From positions 62,001-126,000 of the forward strand of contig NZ_SPNJ01000003.1 of the NCBI RefSeq assembly GCF_004563925.1: DNA of 64,000 bases. Direction: 5' to 3'. Below are positions 1 to 8,652 of this stretch, one piece after another. The first letter of the stretch is position 1. Each line of letters opens with the position of its first letter. The notes below the pieces were generated by a model that did no database searches, was not told the DNA's origin, and saw nothing but the letters and a program-made list of their open reading frames with translations. The stretch is from Herbaspirillum sp. 3R11 (GTDB taxonomy: Bacteria; Pseudomonadota; Gammaproteobacteria; Burkholderiales; Burkholderiaceae_D). The position numbers and the translations under genes are program-made.

Positions 1-573
1 CGCATCTACACGGTCGGCGTGAATTCGCTGCCGAACGCGCGCGGCGACGGCGTGCCGATCACCACGCTGGTTGACCTCGGCAACGGCAACAACCTGCTGC
101 ACTACTTCGCCGGTCCGCTCGACACGCAAATGCTGCTGGCGTCCGATGCCGGTTACGGCTTCACGGCCAAGCTCGGCGACATGCTCAGCCGTAACAAGAG
201 TGGCAAGACCTTCGTCACACTGGATGAAGGCGACCTGCCGCTGGCCCCGCGCCCAATGCCGGCCGGCGCCAGCGCCATCGCCTGCCTGTCGGGACAAGGA
301 CGCCTGCTGGTGTTCGGCCTGGACGAGATCAAGACCCTGGCCAGCGGCGGCCGCGGCGTGATCCTGATGGAACTGGAAAAGAACGAGAAGCTGCTGGCCG
401 CGCAAGCGATCACGCAAAAGGGTGTGTTGGTGTCCGGCACCGGTCGCGGCGGCAAGGCGCAGGACGTCACGCTGTCGGCGGTGGCGCTGGGCCTGCACAT
501 CGGCAAGCGCGCACGCAAGGGCAAGGCGCTGGAGTCGAAGCTGAAGGCGACGGCGCTGGCCGCGGTGGGTTAG
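1..573 (+). CDS. parC: DNA topoisomerase IV subunit A, C-terminal part (5'-truncated by window)
   Basis: The frame is open from base 1 and encodes the last 190 residues of a ParC-type subunit. ParC with ParE decatenates daughter chromosomes. What is visible is the C-terminal DNA-wrapping beta-pinwheel end: GAP-like blade repeats such as LLASDAGYGFTAKLGDML, followed by SGTGRGGKAQDVTLS and a basic tail (IGKRARKGKALESKLK). GyrA also has a pinwheel, but the short blade set and the basic, non-acidic tail fit ParC better. The catalytic tyrosine domain lies upstream of the window. The gene is followed by a strong terminator. Confidence 0.85.
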   Translation, partial: RIYTVGVNSLPNARGDGVPITTLVDLGNGNNLLHYFAGPLDTQMLLASDAGYGFTAKLGDMLSRNKSGKTFVTLDEGDLPLAPRPMPAGASAIACLSGQGRLLVFGLDEIKTLASGGRGVILMELEKNEKLLAAQAITQKGVLVSGTGRGGKAQDVTLSAVALGLHIGKRARKGKALESKLKATALAAVG

Positions 574-603
574 TCGTCTGAACCCTGGGCATTGAAGCAG
601 CAA

Positions 604-640
604 AGAAAAAGGATGTCGTTGAATGCGACATCCTTTTTTC
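604..640 (+). terminator. Rho-independent terminator after parC
   Basis: Perfect 8-bp stem GGATGTCG/CGACATCC (611-618 with 626-633) with a 7-nt loop, extended by A/T pairs and ending in a T run at 634-639. It lies 30 nt after the parC stop. Confidence 0.9.
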
Positions 641-823
641 TTGGGGAGCTACGATATTGCATATTGCTGTGATCGAACCCTGATGGTTTCGATCAGGCGA
701 TTGAGTACGAAATTGAGCACGAGATTAAGAACAAAACTCTTCTCACCCAGCCGGTCTCCAGCAGAGACTTCGACAAGCCGTCACAATAGAGGGTTTTCAT
801 CCCTCCTCCGGCTGTCCCTTTCC

Positions 824-2032
824 ATGAATACCACCGCGAACCACCCGCGCTTCCTCATCTTTTTCATTTGCATGCTGGCTTCTGCGGGCCAACTGGCAAT
901 TGATATCTACGTCCCGGCGCTGCCGACGATGGCGCAATATTTCCAGACCTCGGCGCAGGCGATCCAGTCCAGCGTGACGATTTACCTGATGGCGTATGCC
1001 TTCGGACAACTGCTCTTCGGACCGCTGGCGGACGCCTATGGCCGCAAGAAAATTCTGGTGCTGGGCATGCTCATGTTCACTTGCGGCTGCCTGCTGACGC
1101 TCACGGCCAATAACCTGGAAACCTTCATCCTCGCGCGTTGCCTGCAAGGTTTCGGCATCGCCGCCACCAACCTGCTGGCCAAGGCGATCATCACCGATTC
1201 GTTTTCCGGTATCGCGCTGATGCATGCGTTCACCTACATGGCGATCGCCTGGGGGCTGGCGCCGATTCTGGCGCCGGTCATCGGTGCGCACCTGCAGACC
1301 GCGTTCGGCTGGCGTTCATGCCTGACCTTCCTGTTGATCTATTCATTCGTGATGTGGGCTGTGCTCACGCGCTACAGAGAGACGCTGAAACAGCCGGTGC
1401 ATCTGAATCCGAAAACCCTGCTCAAGAATGCCGTCATGGTGCTCAAGAGCCCGGTGTTCCAGAGCTGCTTCCTGGCGCAAGGACTGTGCTACAGCATCCT
1501 GCTGGTGTTCAACATCGTCGGTCCGTTCATGGTGCAGGAGACCTTGCACAAGCCGCCGACCTATTTCGGCTACCTGGCGCTGGCGATCGGGCTGATGTAC
1601 TTCCTCGGCGGGATTTCAAACCGGATTCATCACCCGCGCCTGCCGACGCCGGAACAACGCCTGCGCATCGGTGCACGCGTGATGACGGGTGCTGCGGTCC
1701 TGATGCTGATCCTGGCGCTGACCGTCGGTCTGGAAGTCTGGACGCTGACGCTGCCGGTGTTGTTCATGGCGTTTTGCGCGGGGGCGATGTATCCGACGCT
1801 GATGGCCAAGGGCAATTCAATCTTCCCGCACATTGCCGGACTGACCAGCGCCATCCTCGGCTTCGCGCTGTTGCTGGTGTCGTCGCTGATGATGGGACTG
1901 GCCGGCTTCGTGCCCTTCCACAGCCTCACGCCAATGGCGATCTTCTTCGTGGTCGTGGGCCTGACCGTGGTCAGCATGGTCGGCAAGCTGCTGCATCACC
2001 TGGAGGCGCCCGCCGGCGCGTCGGCGGCCTGA
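824..2032 (+). CDS. MFS multidrug transporter, Bcr/CflA type
   Basis: 402-residue inner-membrane protein of the major facilitator superfamily with about 12 hydrophobic segments, predicted to be a proton-driven drug exporter. The N-terminus has the Bcr/CflA hallmark of helix 1 (AIDIYVPALPTMAQYF) and MFS motif A between helices 2 and 3 (FGPLADAYGRKK). The open frame extends upstream to 623, but that part overlaps the parC terminator and is non-membrane-like. The ATG at 824 gives a normal N-terminus, although its ribosome-binding site is weak. Substrate cannot be read from the sequence. Confidence 0.85.
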   Translation: MNTTANHPRFLIFFICMLASAGQLAIDIYVPALPTMAQYFQTSAQAIQSSVTIYLMAYAFGQLLFGPLADAYGRKKILVLGMLMFTCGCLLTLTANNLETFILARCLQGFGIAATNLLAKAIITDSFSGIALMHAFTYMAIAWGLAPILAPVIGAHLQTAFGWRSCLTFLLIYSFVMWAVLTRYRETLKQPVHLNPKTLLKNAVMVLKSPVFQSCFLAQGLCYSILLVFNIVGPFMVQETLHKPPTYFGYLALAIGLMYFLGGISNRIHHPRLPTPEQRLRIGARVMTGAAVLMLILALTVGLEVWTLTLPVLFMAFCAGAMYPTLMAKGNSIFPHIAGLTSAILGFALLLVSSLMMGLAGFVPFHSLTPMAIFFVVVGLTVVSMVGKLLHHLEAPAGASAA

Positions 2033-2120
2033 ACCAGCGGGCTCACCGCCCGTTGCGTTATACTCCGGCACCGATCATCAGCGATGATCCTGAAATCTTG
2101 TCAACAAACTAAGGAATGTC

Positions 2121-2246
2121 ATGCGGAAACTCCGTCGAATCAAATACATGGAAGCAACTTATCGCATCTATTTCGCCAAGCTGCTCAACAGCATGCTGGA
2201 AGAACTCAGCGCCGAAGTCGCCGCGCGTGACGCCGCACAAGGCTGA
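2121..2246 (+). CDS. Small hypothetical protein, 41 aa
   Basis: Short ORF with an AAGGA-type ribosome-binding site about 5 nt before the ATG. It encodes a basic N-terminus (MRKLRRIKYMEATYR) followed by a predicted amphipathic helix (FAKLLNSMLEELSAEVAARD). It sits between the MFS gene and a clear terminator, and a TTATAC-like -10 lies upstream near 2058, so it looks like a monocistronic small gene. No family recognised. Confidence 0.5.
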   Translation: MRKLRRIKYMEATYRIYFAKLLNSMLEELSAEVAARDAAQG

Positions 2247-2307
2247 TGTTGCAGCGATAGCACTTGGCTGCACCGGGGCTTCCCGGCGTGCAGCCTGGTG
2301 AAAATGG

Positions 2308-2333
2308 AAAAGCCCCGCAATGCGGGGCTTTTT
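2308..2333. terminator. Bidirectional terminator
   Basis: Stem AGCCCCGC/GCGGGGCT (2311-2318 with 2322-2329), loop AAT, A run before and T run after. It sits between the 41-aa ORF (+) and the hydrolase gene (-), so it can serve both strands. Confidence 0.85.
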
Positions 2334-2379
2334 GCATATGGCGATGATGATTTGCCACTATCGGTAAACCGTGTTCGCC

Positions 2380-3291
2380 TTACTGAAGGAAATCGGCAAT
2401 CACTTTGACCGTCGCCTCCGGTTGCTCTTCCATCAGCCAATGACCGGCGCCGGGGATCACGGCACCCGTAACGTTGGTCGCCGCAGCTTGCGCTACCGTT
2501 GCCATCATCGTTCCGAACGATTTTTCCCCACCAATCGCCAGCACCGGCATCTGCAATGGTCCTTTTGCGAGATAGGCCTTGTTGTCGATGACGTCCTGAT
2601 CGAATGCGCCGAATTGCGCGAAGCCGGAACGCATGGCGCCTGGCAAAGCATAGAATTTGGCGTAGTGACGACGCGAAGCTTCGTCGAAGTTCTTGGGATT
2701 GGCTGAGAACTCATTCCAGAACCGATCCAGGTAGATACGCTCGCGCCCCTTCACCAGCCGCTCCATGTCAGGTCCGCCGAAACGGAAATGCCACAGCAGC
2801 GGGCTTTTCAGGATCTCATCCCACGGCCCCACACCCGGAACCGGCGCATCCATCAACACCAGCTTGGTAACCCGTGCAGGATTCTCGGCGGTGAAGGCAT
2901 AAGCCACCATATTGCCGATGTCGTGAGCCACCACACTGACATTGCCGATCTTCAAGGTATCGAGCACGCCGGCGATATCGCGCGCCTGATTCTTCTTGTC
3001 ATAACCGCCGGCCGGATGATCCGAGCGGCCCATGCCGCGCAGATCCGGCACGATGACGGTGTGATCCTTCATCAGCTTGATGGCAAGCGGCGCCCACATG
3101 TCGCCGGTTTCGCCGTAGCCGTGCAGCATGACGACGGCCGGGCCTTGGCCGCCGACACGGACATTTAGCAGTGCGCCGTTGGTGGAAATCTTTTGTGTCT
3201 TGAATCCGGCCGGGAACGGTGTGACTTCGGCGCGGACTTGCATGGTGTTGAACGACAGCATCAGGATACAGAGCGCGATTATTCTTTTCAT
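2380..3291 (-). CDS. Secreted alpha/beta hydrolase, epoxide-hydrolase-like
   Basis: 303 residues with a cleavable signal peptide (MKRIIALCILMLSFNTMQVRA), so a periplasmic or secreted enzyme. The alpha/beta hydrolase core shows the oxyanion-hole HGYGETGDMW, the strand-6 motif PDLRGMGRSDHP, and a nucleophile elbow reading VVAHDIGNMV. The nucleophile is therefore Asp rather than Ser. An Asp nucleophile in an H-D-x-G context is typical of epoxide hydrolases and haloacid or haloalkane dehalogenases. The catalytic His is in GAGHWLMEE near the C-terminus. Substrate is unknown; perhydrolase or esterase activity is unlikely without Ser. Confidence 0.8.
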   Translation of the reverse strand: MKRIIALCILMLSFNTMQVRAEVTPFPAGFKTQKISTNGALLNVRVGGQGPAVVMLHGYGETGDMWAPLAIKLMKDHTVIVPDLRGMGRSDHPAGGYDKKNQARDIAGVLDTLKIGNVSVVAHDIGNMVAYAFTAENPARVTKLVLMDAPVPGVGPWDEILKSPLLWHFRFGGPDMERLVKGRERIYLDRFWNEFSANPKNFDEASRRHYAKFYALPGAMRSGFAQFGAFDQDVIDNKAYLAKGPLQMPVLAIGGEKSFGTMMATVAQAAATNVTGAVIPGAGHWLMEEQPEATVKVIADFLQ

Positions 3292-3459
3292 TGACGACCC
3301 CCTTGGTTGGTCAGGCCGATAGGCCTGATCACGGGATATTGCCCAAGATAGATGGACAAGCCAATCTTTTTATTGCGCGCGGCCGTCTGCCTTGTTGCGG
3401 AATGCCCGAGGCTTGCATTTATTGCAAGCCGTTCAGTCAGCCGTCCCTTGTGCTTGCGT

Positions 3460-3924
3460 CTAGCGCCCTTTTTCCAGATTGGTCTGGATGATTTCCATCA
3501 ATTGCACTAGGTCTTCGCATTGCTGCGCGGACAAACCCTCGACTGCGCGCTCCAATATCTGCGCGCCGGACTTCATCAATTCGCCATGCAGCGCCTGGCC
3601 CTGCGGGCTCAGTTGCAGGCAGGTGCTGCGCCGGTCAGTGACGTCTTCCTTCGACTCCAGATAGCCGCCGTCGCGCAGGCTGCGCACCAGCCGGGTGAGC
3701 TGCGCCTTGTCTCGGCGCGAATGGGCGGCCAGGTCTTTTTGCGTGGCGCCGGGATGATGCGCGAAGTAGTTGAGCACGCGGCTTTCCATGTGCGTGACGC
3801 CACGCTCATCGTCGCGAAACGCCTGCGAGCGACCGGAGCGATAGAGGTGCATGACCGTGTGAATGGCGTCAAAGACCCTTTCGGCGGCAGGTGATTGGTT
3901 GACTTTATCAACTTGTTTTCTCAT
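3460..3924 (-). CDS. MarR-family transcriptional regulator
   Basis: 154 residues. The winged helix-turn-helix of the MarR family is visible: MESRVLNYFAHHPGATQKDL, then LAAHSRRDKAQLTRLVRSL as recognition region, and a wing ending in DRRSTCLQLSPQG. It is divergent from the siderophore-interacting protein gene 32 bp away, an arrangement like E. coli yqjI/yqjH, so it probably represses that gene and itself. An in-frame TTG at 3945 would add seven residues. The ATG at 3924 is preferred because a perfect palindrome overlaps it and ends at 3938, as expected of an autoregulatory operator. Confidence 0.85.
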   Translation of the reverse strand: MRKQVDKVNQSPAAERVFDAIHTVMHLYRSGRSQAFRDDERGVTHMESRVLNYFAHHPGATQKDLAAHSRRDKAQLTRLVRSLRDGGYLESKEDVTDRRSTCLQLSPQGQALHGELMKSGAQILERAVEGLSAQQCEDLVQLMEIIQTNLEKGR

Positions 3925-3938
3925 AATGATGACATTAT
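3923..3938. promoter_or_regulatory. Candidate MarR operator (palindrome)
   Basis: Perfect inverted repeat ATAATG-ATGA-CATTAT between the divergent MarR and siderophore-interacting-protein genes, overlapping the MarR start codon. A related TTATCAAC motif occurs twice nearby (about 3906 and 3935). Role as an operator is inferred from position and symmetry. Confidence 0.55.
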
Positions 3939-3956
3939 CAACCAATTCCCCACATC

Positions 3957-4691
3957 ATGGAAACCAAATCAATCTCCCGCGAAGTGCAACGCGTCCGTTA
4001 TGAAATCAAGCTCCGCGACGTCAAAGTTGCCGCCGTCCGCGCCACCGGCGCCAACATGCTCAGCGTGACCTTCCACGGCGACGCACTGGAAGACTTCACG
4101 TCGCTGTCGTTCGATGACCACATCAAGTTCGTTTTTCCGGATGCGTCCGGCGCCTCGGTGCGGCGCGACTACACCCCGATCGGCCACGATGCCCAGCGCA
4201 AAGAGCTGGTGCTGGAGTTCGCCCTGCACGCCGAAGGCGCGGCTACCGACTGGGCGCGCCGCGCCGAGGTCGGCATGGACGCCGTCATCGCCGGCCCGCG
4301 CGGCTCGATGGTGGTGCCGCTCGATTACGACTGGCATCTGCTGGCGGGCGACCTGTCGTCCTTGCCGGCGATCACGCGCCGTCTCCAGGAATTGCCGGCC
4401 GGCGCCAAGGTCTTCGCCATCATTGAAGCCTCCGACGGCGACATCCGCCAGTTCGATACCCAGGCCGACCTCGATGTCACATGGGTGCGTTCGGGTGAGG
4501 AGTTGCTCGCCGCCGTGCGTGCGCTGACGCTGCCGGCCGGTGAAGGCTATGTCTGGGCCGCCGGCGAGGCCGTGGTGATGAAAGCGGTGCGCGCCGTGAT
4601 GGCGGAAGAGAAGCAGCATCCGAAAGAAGCCATGCGCGTGTCCGCCTACTGGAAGCGCGGCGCCTCCGACTTCCACGAAAAGCTGGACTGA
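3957..4691 (+). CDS. Siderophore-interacting protein / NAD(P)H ferric-chelate reductase
   Basis: 244 residues of the ViuB/YqjH family: cytoplasmic flavoproteins that reduce ferric siderophores to release iron. The FAD-binding beta-barrel carries the signature RRDYTPIGHD (about residues 58-67) and GPRGSMVVP. The C-terminal SIP domain shows AAGEAVVMKAVRAVM and the family-typical end motif SAYWKRGASDFHEKLD. It is divergent from a MarR regulator, suggesting metal- or redox-controlled expression. The ATG has no strong ribosome-binding site, so leaderless translation is possible. Confidence 0.88.
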   Translation: METKSISREVQRVRYEIKLRDVKVAAVRATGANMLSVTFHGDALEDFTSLSFDDHIKFVFPDASGASVRRDYTPIGHDAQRKELVLEFALHAEGAATDWARRAEVGMDAVIAGPRGSMVVPLDYDWHLLAGDLSSLPAITRRLQELPAGAKVFAIIEASDGDIRQFDTQADLDVTWVRSGEELLAAVRALTLPAGEGYVWAAGEAVVMKAVRAVMAEEKQHPKEAMRVSAYWKRGASDFHEKLD

Positions 4692-4710
4692 GCCGGTGCA
4701 GCGATATGCA

Positions 4711-4738
4711 CGCTTGTAGCGCAAACGCGCTACAAGCG
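4711..4738. terminator. Perfect 12-bp hairpin, candidate terminator
   Basis: CGCTTGTAGCGC and GCGCTACAAGCG (4711-4722 with 4727-4738) separated by AAAC, 20 nt after the SIP gene. There is no T run, so it may be an operator or a factor-dependent terminator instead. Confidence 0.45.
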
Positions 4739-4770
4739 CGGCCGGTGCGCCGTCGTACAATAGCGGCGCC

Positions 4771-5478
4771 ATGTCATCCACTTCCGACTCCCTTGTTCCG
4801 CCCTCCATCCACGTCGCCATCGTCGAGGATGATCCGAGTTTCCGCGATGCGTTGAGCAAGGTGCTGGAAACCGCGCCGGACATGCGGCTGGCGAATATCG
4901 CCGGCACCCGCGCCGAAGGACTGGCGATGCTGCAAGGCCCACCGGCGGACGTGCTGCTGGTCGACCTGGGCTTGCCCGACGGTTCGGGCATCGACGTGAT
5001 CCATGCAGCGATCCTCCGCTGGCCCAGCTGCAACATCATGGTCAGCACCAATTTCGGCGATGAAACCCATGTCATGCGTTCGATCGAGGCTGGTGCGGCA
5101 GGCTATCTGCTGAAGGACAGTTCTCCCGCCAAAATCGTCGACGAAATCCGCAGCCTCGCCAGCGGCGGCAGCCCGATCAGTCCGATCATTGCGCGCCAAG
5201 TGTTGGCGCGTTTCCGTGCGGCGGCGCCTGCCGATATTGTTGCCGGCCCTTCCGCCTCTGCCTCACCGGCAGAACCATCAACGCTGTTGTCGGCGCGCGA
5301 AAAGGAAGTACTGGACTACATCACCCGAGGCTTCACTGCGCAGGAGATCGCCCGGCTGATGGAGCTGTCGCCGTTTACAGTGCGCACCTTCGTGCGCCGC
5401 ATTTACAGCAAGCTCAAGGTGACCTCGAAGACGGAGGCCATCTACGAAGCCAGGACCCTCGGGCTGCTGCCCGATTAA
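4771..5478 (+). CDS. Response regulator, NarL/LuxR type
   Basis: 235 residues. Receiver domain (about 12-130): acidic pocket in IVEDDPSF, phospho-acceptor Asp in VLLVDLGLPDGSG, conserved Thr/Ser position in MVSTNFGDE, and Lys in GYLLKDSSP. A Pro/Ala/Ser-rich linker leads to a GerE/LuxR helix-turn-helix (LSAREKEVLDYITRGFTAQE, then ELSPFTVRTFVRRIYSKL). It is followed 12 nt later by a histidine kinase gene, so the two form a two-component pair. The target genes are not evident. Confidence 0.9.
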   Translation: MSSTSDSLVPPSIHVAIVEDDPSFRDALSKVLETAPDMRLANIAGTRAEGLAMLQGPPADVLLVDLGLPDGSGIDVIHAAILRWPSCNIMVSTNFGDETHVMRSIEAGAAGYLLKDSSPAKIVDEIRSLASGGSPISPIIARQVLARFRAAAPADIVAGPSASASPAEPSTLLSAREKEVLDYITRGFTAQEIARLMELSPFTVRTFVRRIYSKLKVTSKTEAIYEARTLGLLPD

Positions 5479-5490
5479 TCGGCCCGACGC

Positions 5491-7452
5491 ATGTCCGCTA
5501 CTCATTCGCGCACGAGAAAAATTCCCGCGCCCCTGCTCTCGGGCGTCGTATTGCTGCTGTCCGTGACGCTATTGATTGCCGTGGGCGCTTGGTACGTACA
5601 GAGCGACGCCCCACACGCCGACGCCACTTTGCATCTGACGCAAGTCGACTGGCAGGACAGCGACGGACGCAATTTCAACCCGCCGCCCGCGCTGGTAGAC
5701 AGCACCACCCTGCCGCCCTCATGGCGCCAAGCAAGCTTGCCATCGGCGCTGCCGGTGGCCGCCCTCGCCGCCCCCGATCTCACCGTGCGCACCACCTGGA
5801 TGCGCTTTGCGCTGGCGGACCTGCACCTACCGGACACACCGACTGGGCCGCTGGCGCTGTACGGCAGCCGCATCAAAACCGACGGCACTGTCGCGGTGTA
5901 TCTCAATGGTCGTCTGGTCCATCGCGTGCAGCAACGCGGCCAGTTGTGGAACAGCCTGTTCACGCCGCTTTGGGTCTTGCCGGACCAGGCCGCCGACGGC
6001 GCGCCGCTCAAGGAAATCCTGATTCGCGTGGAGCACGCGCCGGAAACGCCGGTAGGCTTGTCGACGCTCTGGCTGGGTCCCGCCGAAACCTTGCAGGGAC
6101 GCTATTACCTGCGCCAATGGCTGCAACGGGAGTTACCCGCCACGCTCAGCGCCGCATTCATGGTGGTCGGGATTTTCGCCTTGTTCGTCTGGTTCCGGCG
6201 TCGCCATGAAACCAGCTACCTGCTGTTCTTCAACCTGGCGGCGGTTTCGTTCGTGGGGCATCTGCATTACTACGTCAGCCTGCCCATCGTGGTCGACTGG
6301 TTCGCCTGGCTGACCGCCAACGCCTTGTTCTGGCTGCTCACGGTGATCCACCTTTTCCTCTGCCAGCTGCATGGACGTCCGCTGCGCCGGCTCACGCGCG
6401 TCATCGTCGGCACCACGCTGATCATCAGCATCCTGTCGCTGCCGGTGCTGGGCGTGTTGCCGGTCTTTCCGAGCACCTCGCTGCTGGTGCCGCTGGCCTA
6501 TGCGATTGCGGTCGCAATGGGCATTGCGGTCAGCGTGGCGGGCGGCATCTGCTCCTGGAATCGTTCCCGCGAAGGCTCGCTGCTCACTTTGGGGGTTGCG
6601 GTGTCCACGTTGCTGGGCATGTCCGACTGGCTGCTGCACAACAACGTCGTCAGTCCGGAAGGCTGGTTCCTCGGCGCCTATACCAATGCGGTCACCTTCG
6701 CCATGTTCGGCACGCTGATGTATCGCCGCTACGTCAACGCCATCGCTGAAGTCGAACTGGTCAACGCAGGTCTGGCGCAACGCCTCGAAGCACGCGAGCG
6801 TGAGCTTGAGCAAACCCATCGCCGCCTGCGCGAAGCGGCCCAGCGGCAGACTATCAGCGACGAACGCCAGCGCCTCATGCAAGACATGCACGACGGCCTC
6901 GGCTCAACGCTGATCAGCGCAATCCGCTCGGTGGAACACGGTGGCGCCAGCGACGTCAACGTCTCGCAAATCCTCAAGGATTGCCTCGACGACCTCAAAC
7001 TGACCATCGACTCGATGGAACCGGTCGAAGCGGACCTGCTGCTGTTGCTGGCAACCTTGCGCTTCCGCCTGGAGCCGCGCCTGGAGGGCACTGACATCGC
7101 GCTGGTGTGGGAGGTGCAGGAACTGCCGACGCTGGATTGGCTGGAGCCGTCCAGCGCGCTGCACATCCTGCGCATCGTGCAGGAAAGCATCGCCAACATT
7201 CTGCGCCACACGCGCGCCGACCGCATCCGCGTCGCCACCGCACGTGCCGACGGCGGCGTCACAGTGACGATAGAAGACAACGGCCAGGGCTTCGACGTCG
7301 ACAAGGCGCTCGCCAAGGCATCCGGCCGCGGCCTGCAGAATCAGCGCCGCCGCGCGCAAGCACTGGGCGGCGCCGTGACGTGGGTCCCCGCGTCCGGCGG
7401 CACCCGATTCACGCTCTGGCTGCCACTGGAACGCAAGGACAGATCAGCCTGA
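5491..7452 (+). CDS. Sensor histidine kinase, 7TM-type with HisKA_3/HATPase
   Basis: 653 residues. An N-terminal TM (about 13-33) is followed by a periplasmic beta-rich region, then a block of about seven TM helices (about residues 215-415) resembling 7TMR-DISM receptors. A coiled coil leads to a HisKA_3 dimerisation domain with the phospho-His in RQRLMQDMHDGLGSTL, and an HATPase domain with VQESIANILRHTRAD (N box) and IEDNGQGFD (G1). This is the NarX/DegS kinase class, matching the upstream NarL-type regulator. The signal sensed is unknown. Confidence 0.88.
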   Translation: MSATHSRTRKIPAPLLSGVVLLLSVTLLIAVGAWYVQSDAPHADATLHLTQVDWQDSDGRNFNPPPALVDSTTLPPSWRQASLPSALPVAALAAPDLTVRTTWMRFALADLHLPDTPTGPLALYGSRIKTDGTVAVYLNGRLVHRVQQRGQLWNSLFTPLWVLPDQAADGAPLKEILIRVEHAPETPVGLSTLWLGPAETLQGRYYLRQWLQRELPATLSAAFMVVGIFALFVWFRRRHETSYLLFFNLAAVSFVGHLHYYVSLPIVVDWFAWLTANALFWLLTVIHLFLCQLHGRPLRRLTRVIVGTTLIISILSLPVLGVLPVFPSTSLLVPLAYAIAVAMGIAVSVAGGICSWNRSREGSLLTLGVAVSTLLGMSDWLLHNNVVSPEGWFLGAYTNAVTFAMFGTLMYRRYVNAIAEVELVNAGLAQRLEARERELEQTHRRLREAAQRQTISDERQRLMQDMHDGLGSTLISAIRSVEHGGASDVNVSQILKDCLDDLKLTIDSMEPVEADLLLLLATLRFRLEPRLEGTDIALVWEVQELPTLDWLEPSSALHILRIVQESIANILRHTRADRIRVATARADGGVTVTIEDNGQGFDVDKALAKASGRGLQNQRRRAQALGGAVTWVPASGGTRFTLWLPLERKDRSA

Positions 7453-7458
7453 AGTTTT

Positions 7459-8652
7459 TTATCCCGCCGATGCCTGCGCCGACCCCATGCTCGACAACAT
7501 CAGCAACAGCGCCAGTACGCACGCTACCGCGCCGGCCAGGAACGCCGCGCCGTAACCGAAGTAGCCGATCAACACTCCCACCACCGGGCCGGTCAGGCCC
7601 GCTGCCAAGTCAATAAAAGCCATGAAGGTCGCCACCGCCAGTCCGCGCGAATGCGCCGGTACGCGCGCCATTGCCTGCACACCCATCGACGGGAACACCA
7701 GCGAAAAACCGATACCGGTCAGCAGCGTGCCAAGGCCCGCCATGACGGGATCATGCGACTGCCACAGCAGCAATTGCCCGGCCAGTTCGATCGCCACAGA
7801 CACCGCGCCAACCTTGGCGCCGCCGATGCGATCCGGCAGGTGCGCGAAGAACAGGCGCACGCCGACATAGCCCACCGAGAAACCAAGAATCGCAATGCCC
7901 GCGCCCGACCAGTTGTTGGTGGCGTAGAGCAGCACCAGGAAACTGGTGATGATCGCAAACGGCATGGCGCTCAATGCCAGCGCCATGCCGAAGCGCCAGA
8001 TCAGGCGCAGCACTTCCGACATGGCCACGCCGCCGCCCTTGCTGCCCAATGCAGGCAGACCGCGCAGCGTCGCTGCAATGGCCAGGCCGACCAGCGGCAA
8101 CACCATGGTGGTCAGCGCCACGCCGGCAAAGCCGAAGCGCTGCTGGATCGCGATGCCGATCGGTGCGCCGAGTCCCAGCGCGGCGAACATGGCGATGCCC
8201 TGCCATGCCATCACCTTGCCGGTGCGCTGCATGCCGACGCGGCCGATGCCCCACGTCATTGTCCCGGTCAGGAACAGGCTTTCCGCCGGCCCCATGAGCA
8301 GGCGACCGATGAACAGCACCACCAGGCTGGTCCCGGCATCGGCAATCAGCGTCGACGCCAGGTATAGCAATCCGGCGACCGCCGCCATCGGCAAGCCGAC
8401 CGCGACCGCGCGCTTGGGACCGTGGCGGTCACAGTACGAGCCGGAGAATTTGCGTGAAAAAATGGTCGAGAACGACTGGATCCCGACCACCCAGCCCACC
8501 GTCAAGGCGCTGAAACCGAGCACGCCGTTGACGTGCAGCGGCAAGGCCGGCAACGGAATGCCGATGCACAGGAAACTGGTGAAGACGATGGCGACCAGCG
8601 GCAGCAAACCGCTTGCCACGCTGTCGTTGGATGATTGTGTTGTTGTAGTCAT
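7459..8652 (-). CDS. MFS transporter, YfcJ/YhhS-like
   Basis: 397 residues with 12 predicted TM helices. Helix 2-3 loop motif is FSRKFSGSYCDRHGPKRA, a variant of MFS motif A. The N-terminal GIPLPALPLHVNGVLGFS pattern resembles the YfcJ/YhhS sugar-efflux-like group. It converges on the histidine kinase gene, with only 6 nt between the stops. Substrate is unknown; arabinose-like or drug efflux is typical of relatives. Confidence 0.8.
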   Translation of the reverse strand: MTTTTQSSNDSVASGLLPLVAIVFTSFLCIGIPLPALPLHVNGVLGFSALTVGWVVGIQSFSTIFSRKFSGSYCDRHGPKRAVAVGLPMAAVAGLLYLASTLIADAGTSLVVLFIGRLLMGPAESLFLTGTMTWGIGRVGMQRTGKVMAWQGIAMFAALGLGAPIGIAIQQRFGFAGVALTTMVLPLVGLAIAATLRGLPALGSKGGGVAMSEVLRLIWRFGMALALSAMPFAIITSFLVLLYATNNWSGAGIAILGFSVGYVGVRLFFAHLPDRIGGAKVGAVSVAIELAGQLLLWQSHDPVMAGLGTLLTGIGFSLVFPSMGVQAMARVPAHSRGLAVATFMAFIDLAAGLTGPVVGVLIGYFGYGAAFLAGAVACVLALLLMLSSMGSAQASAG

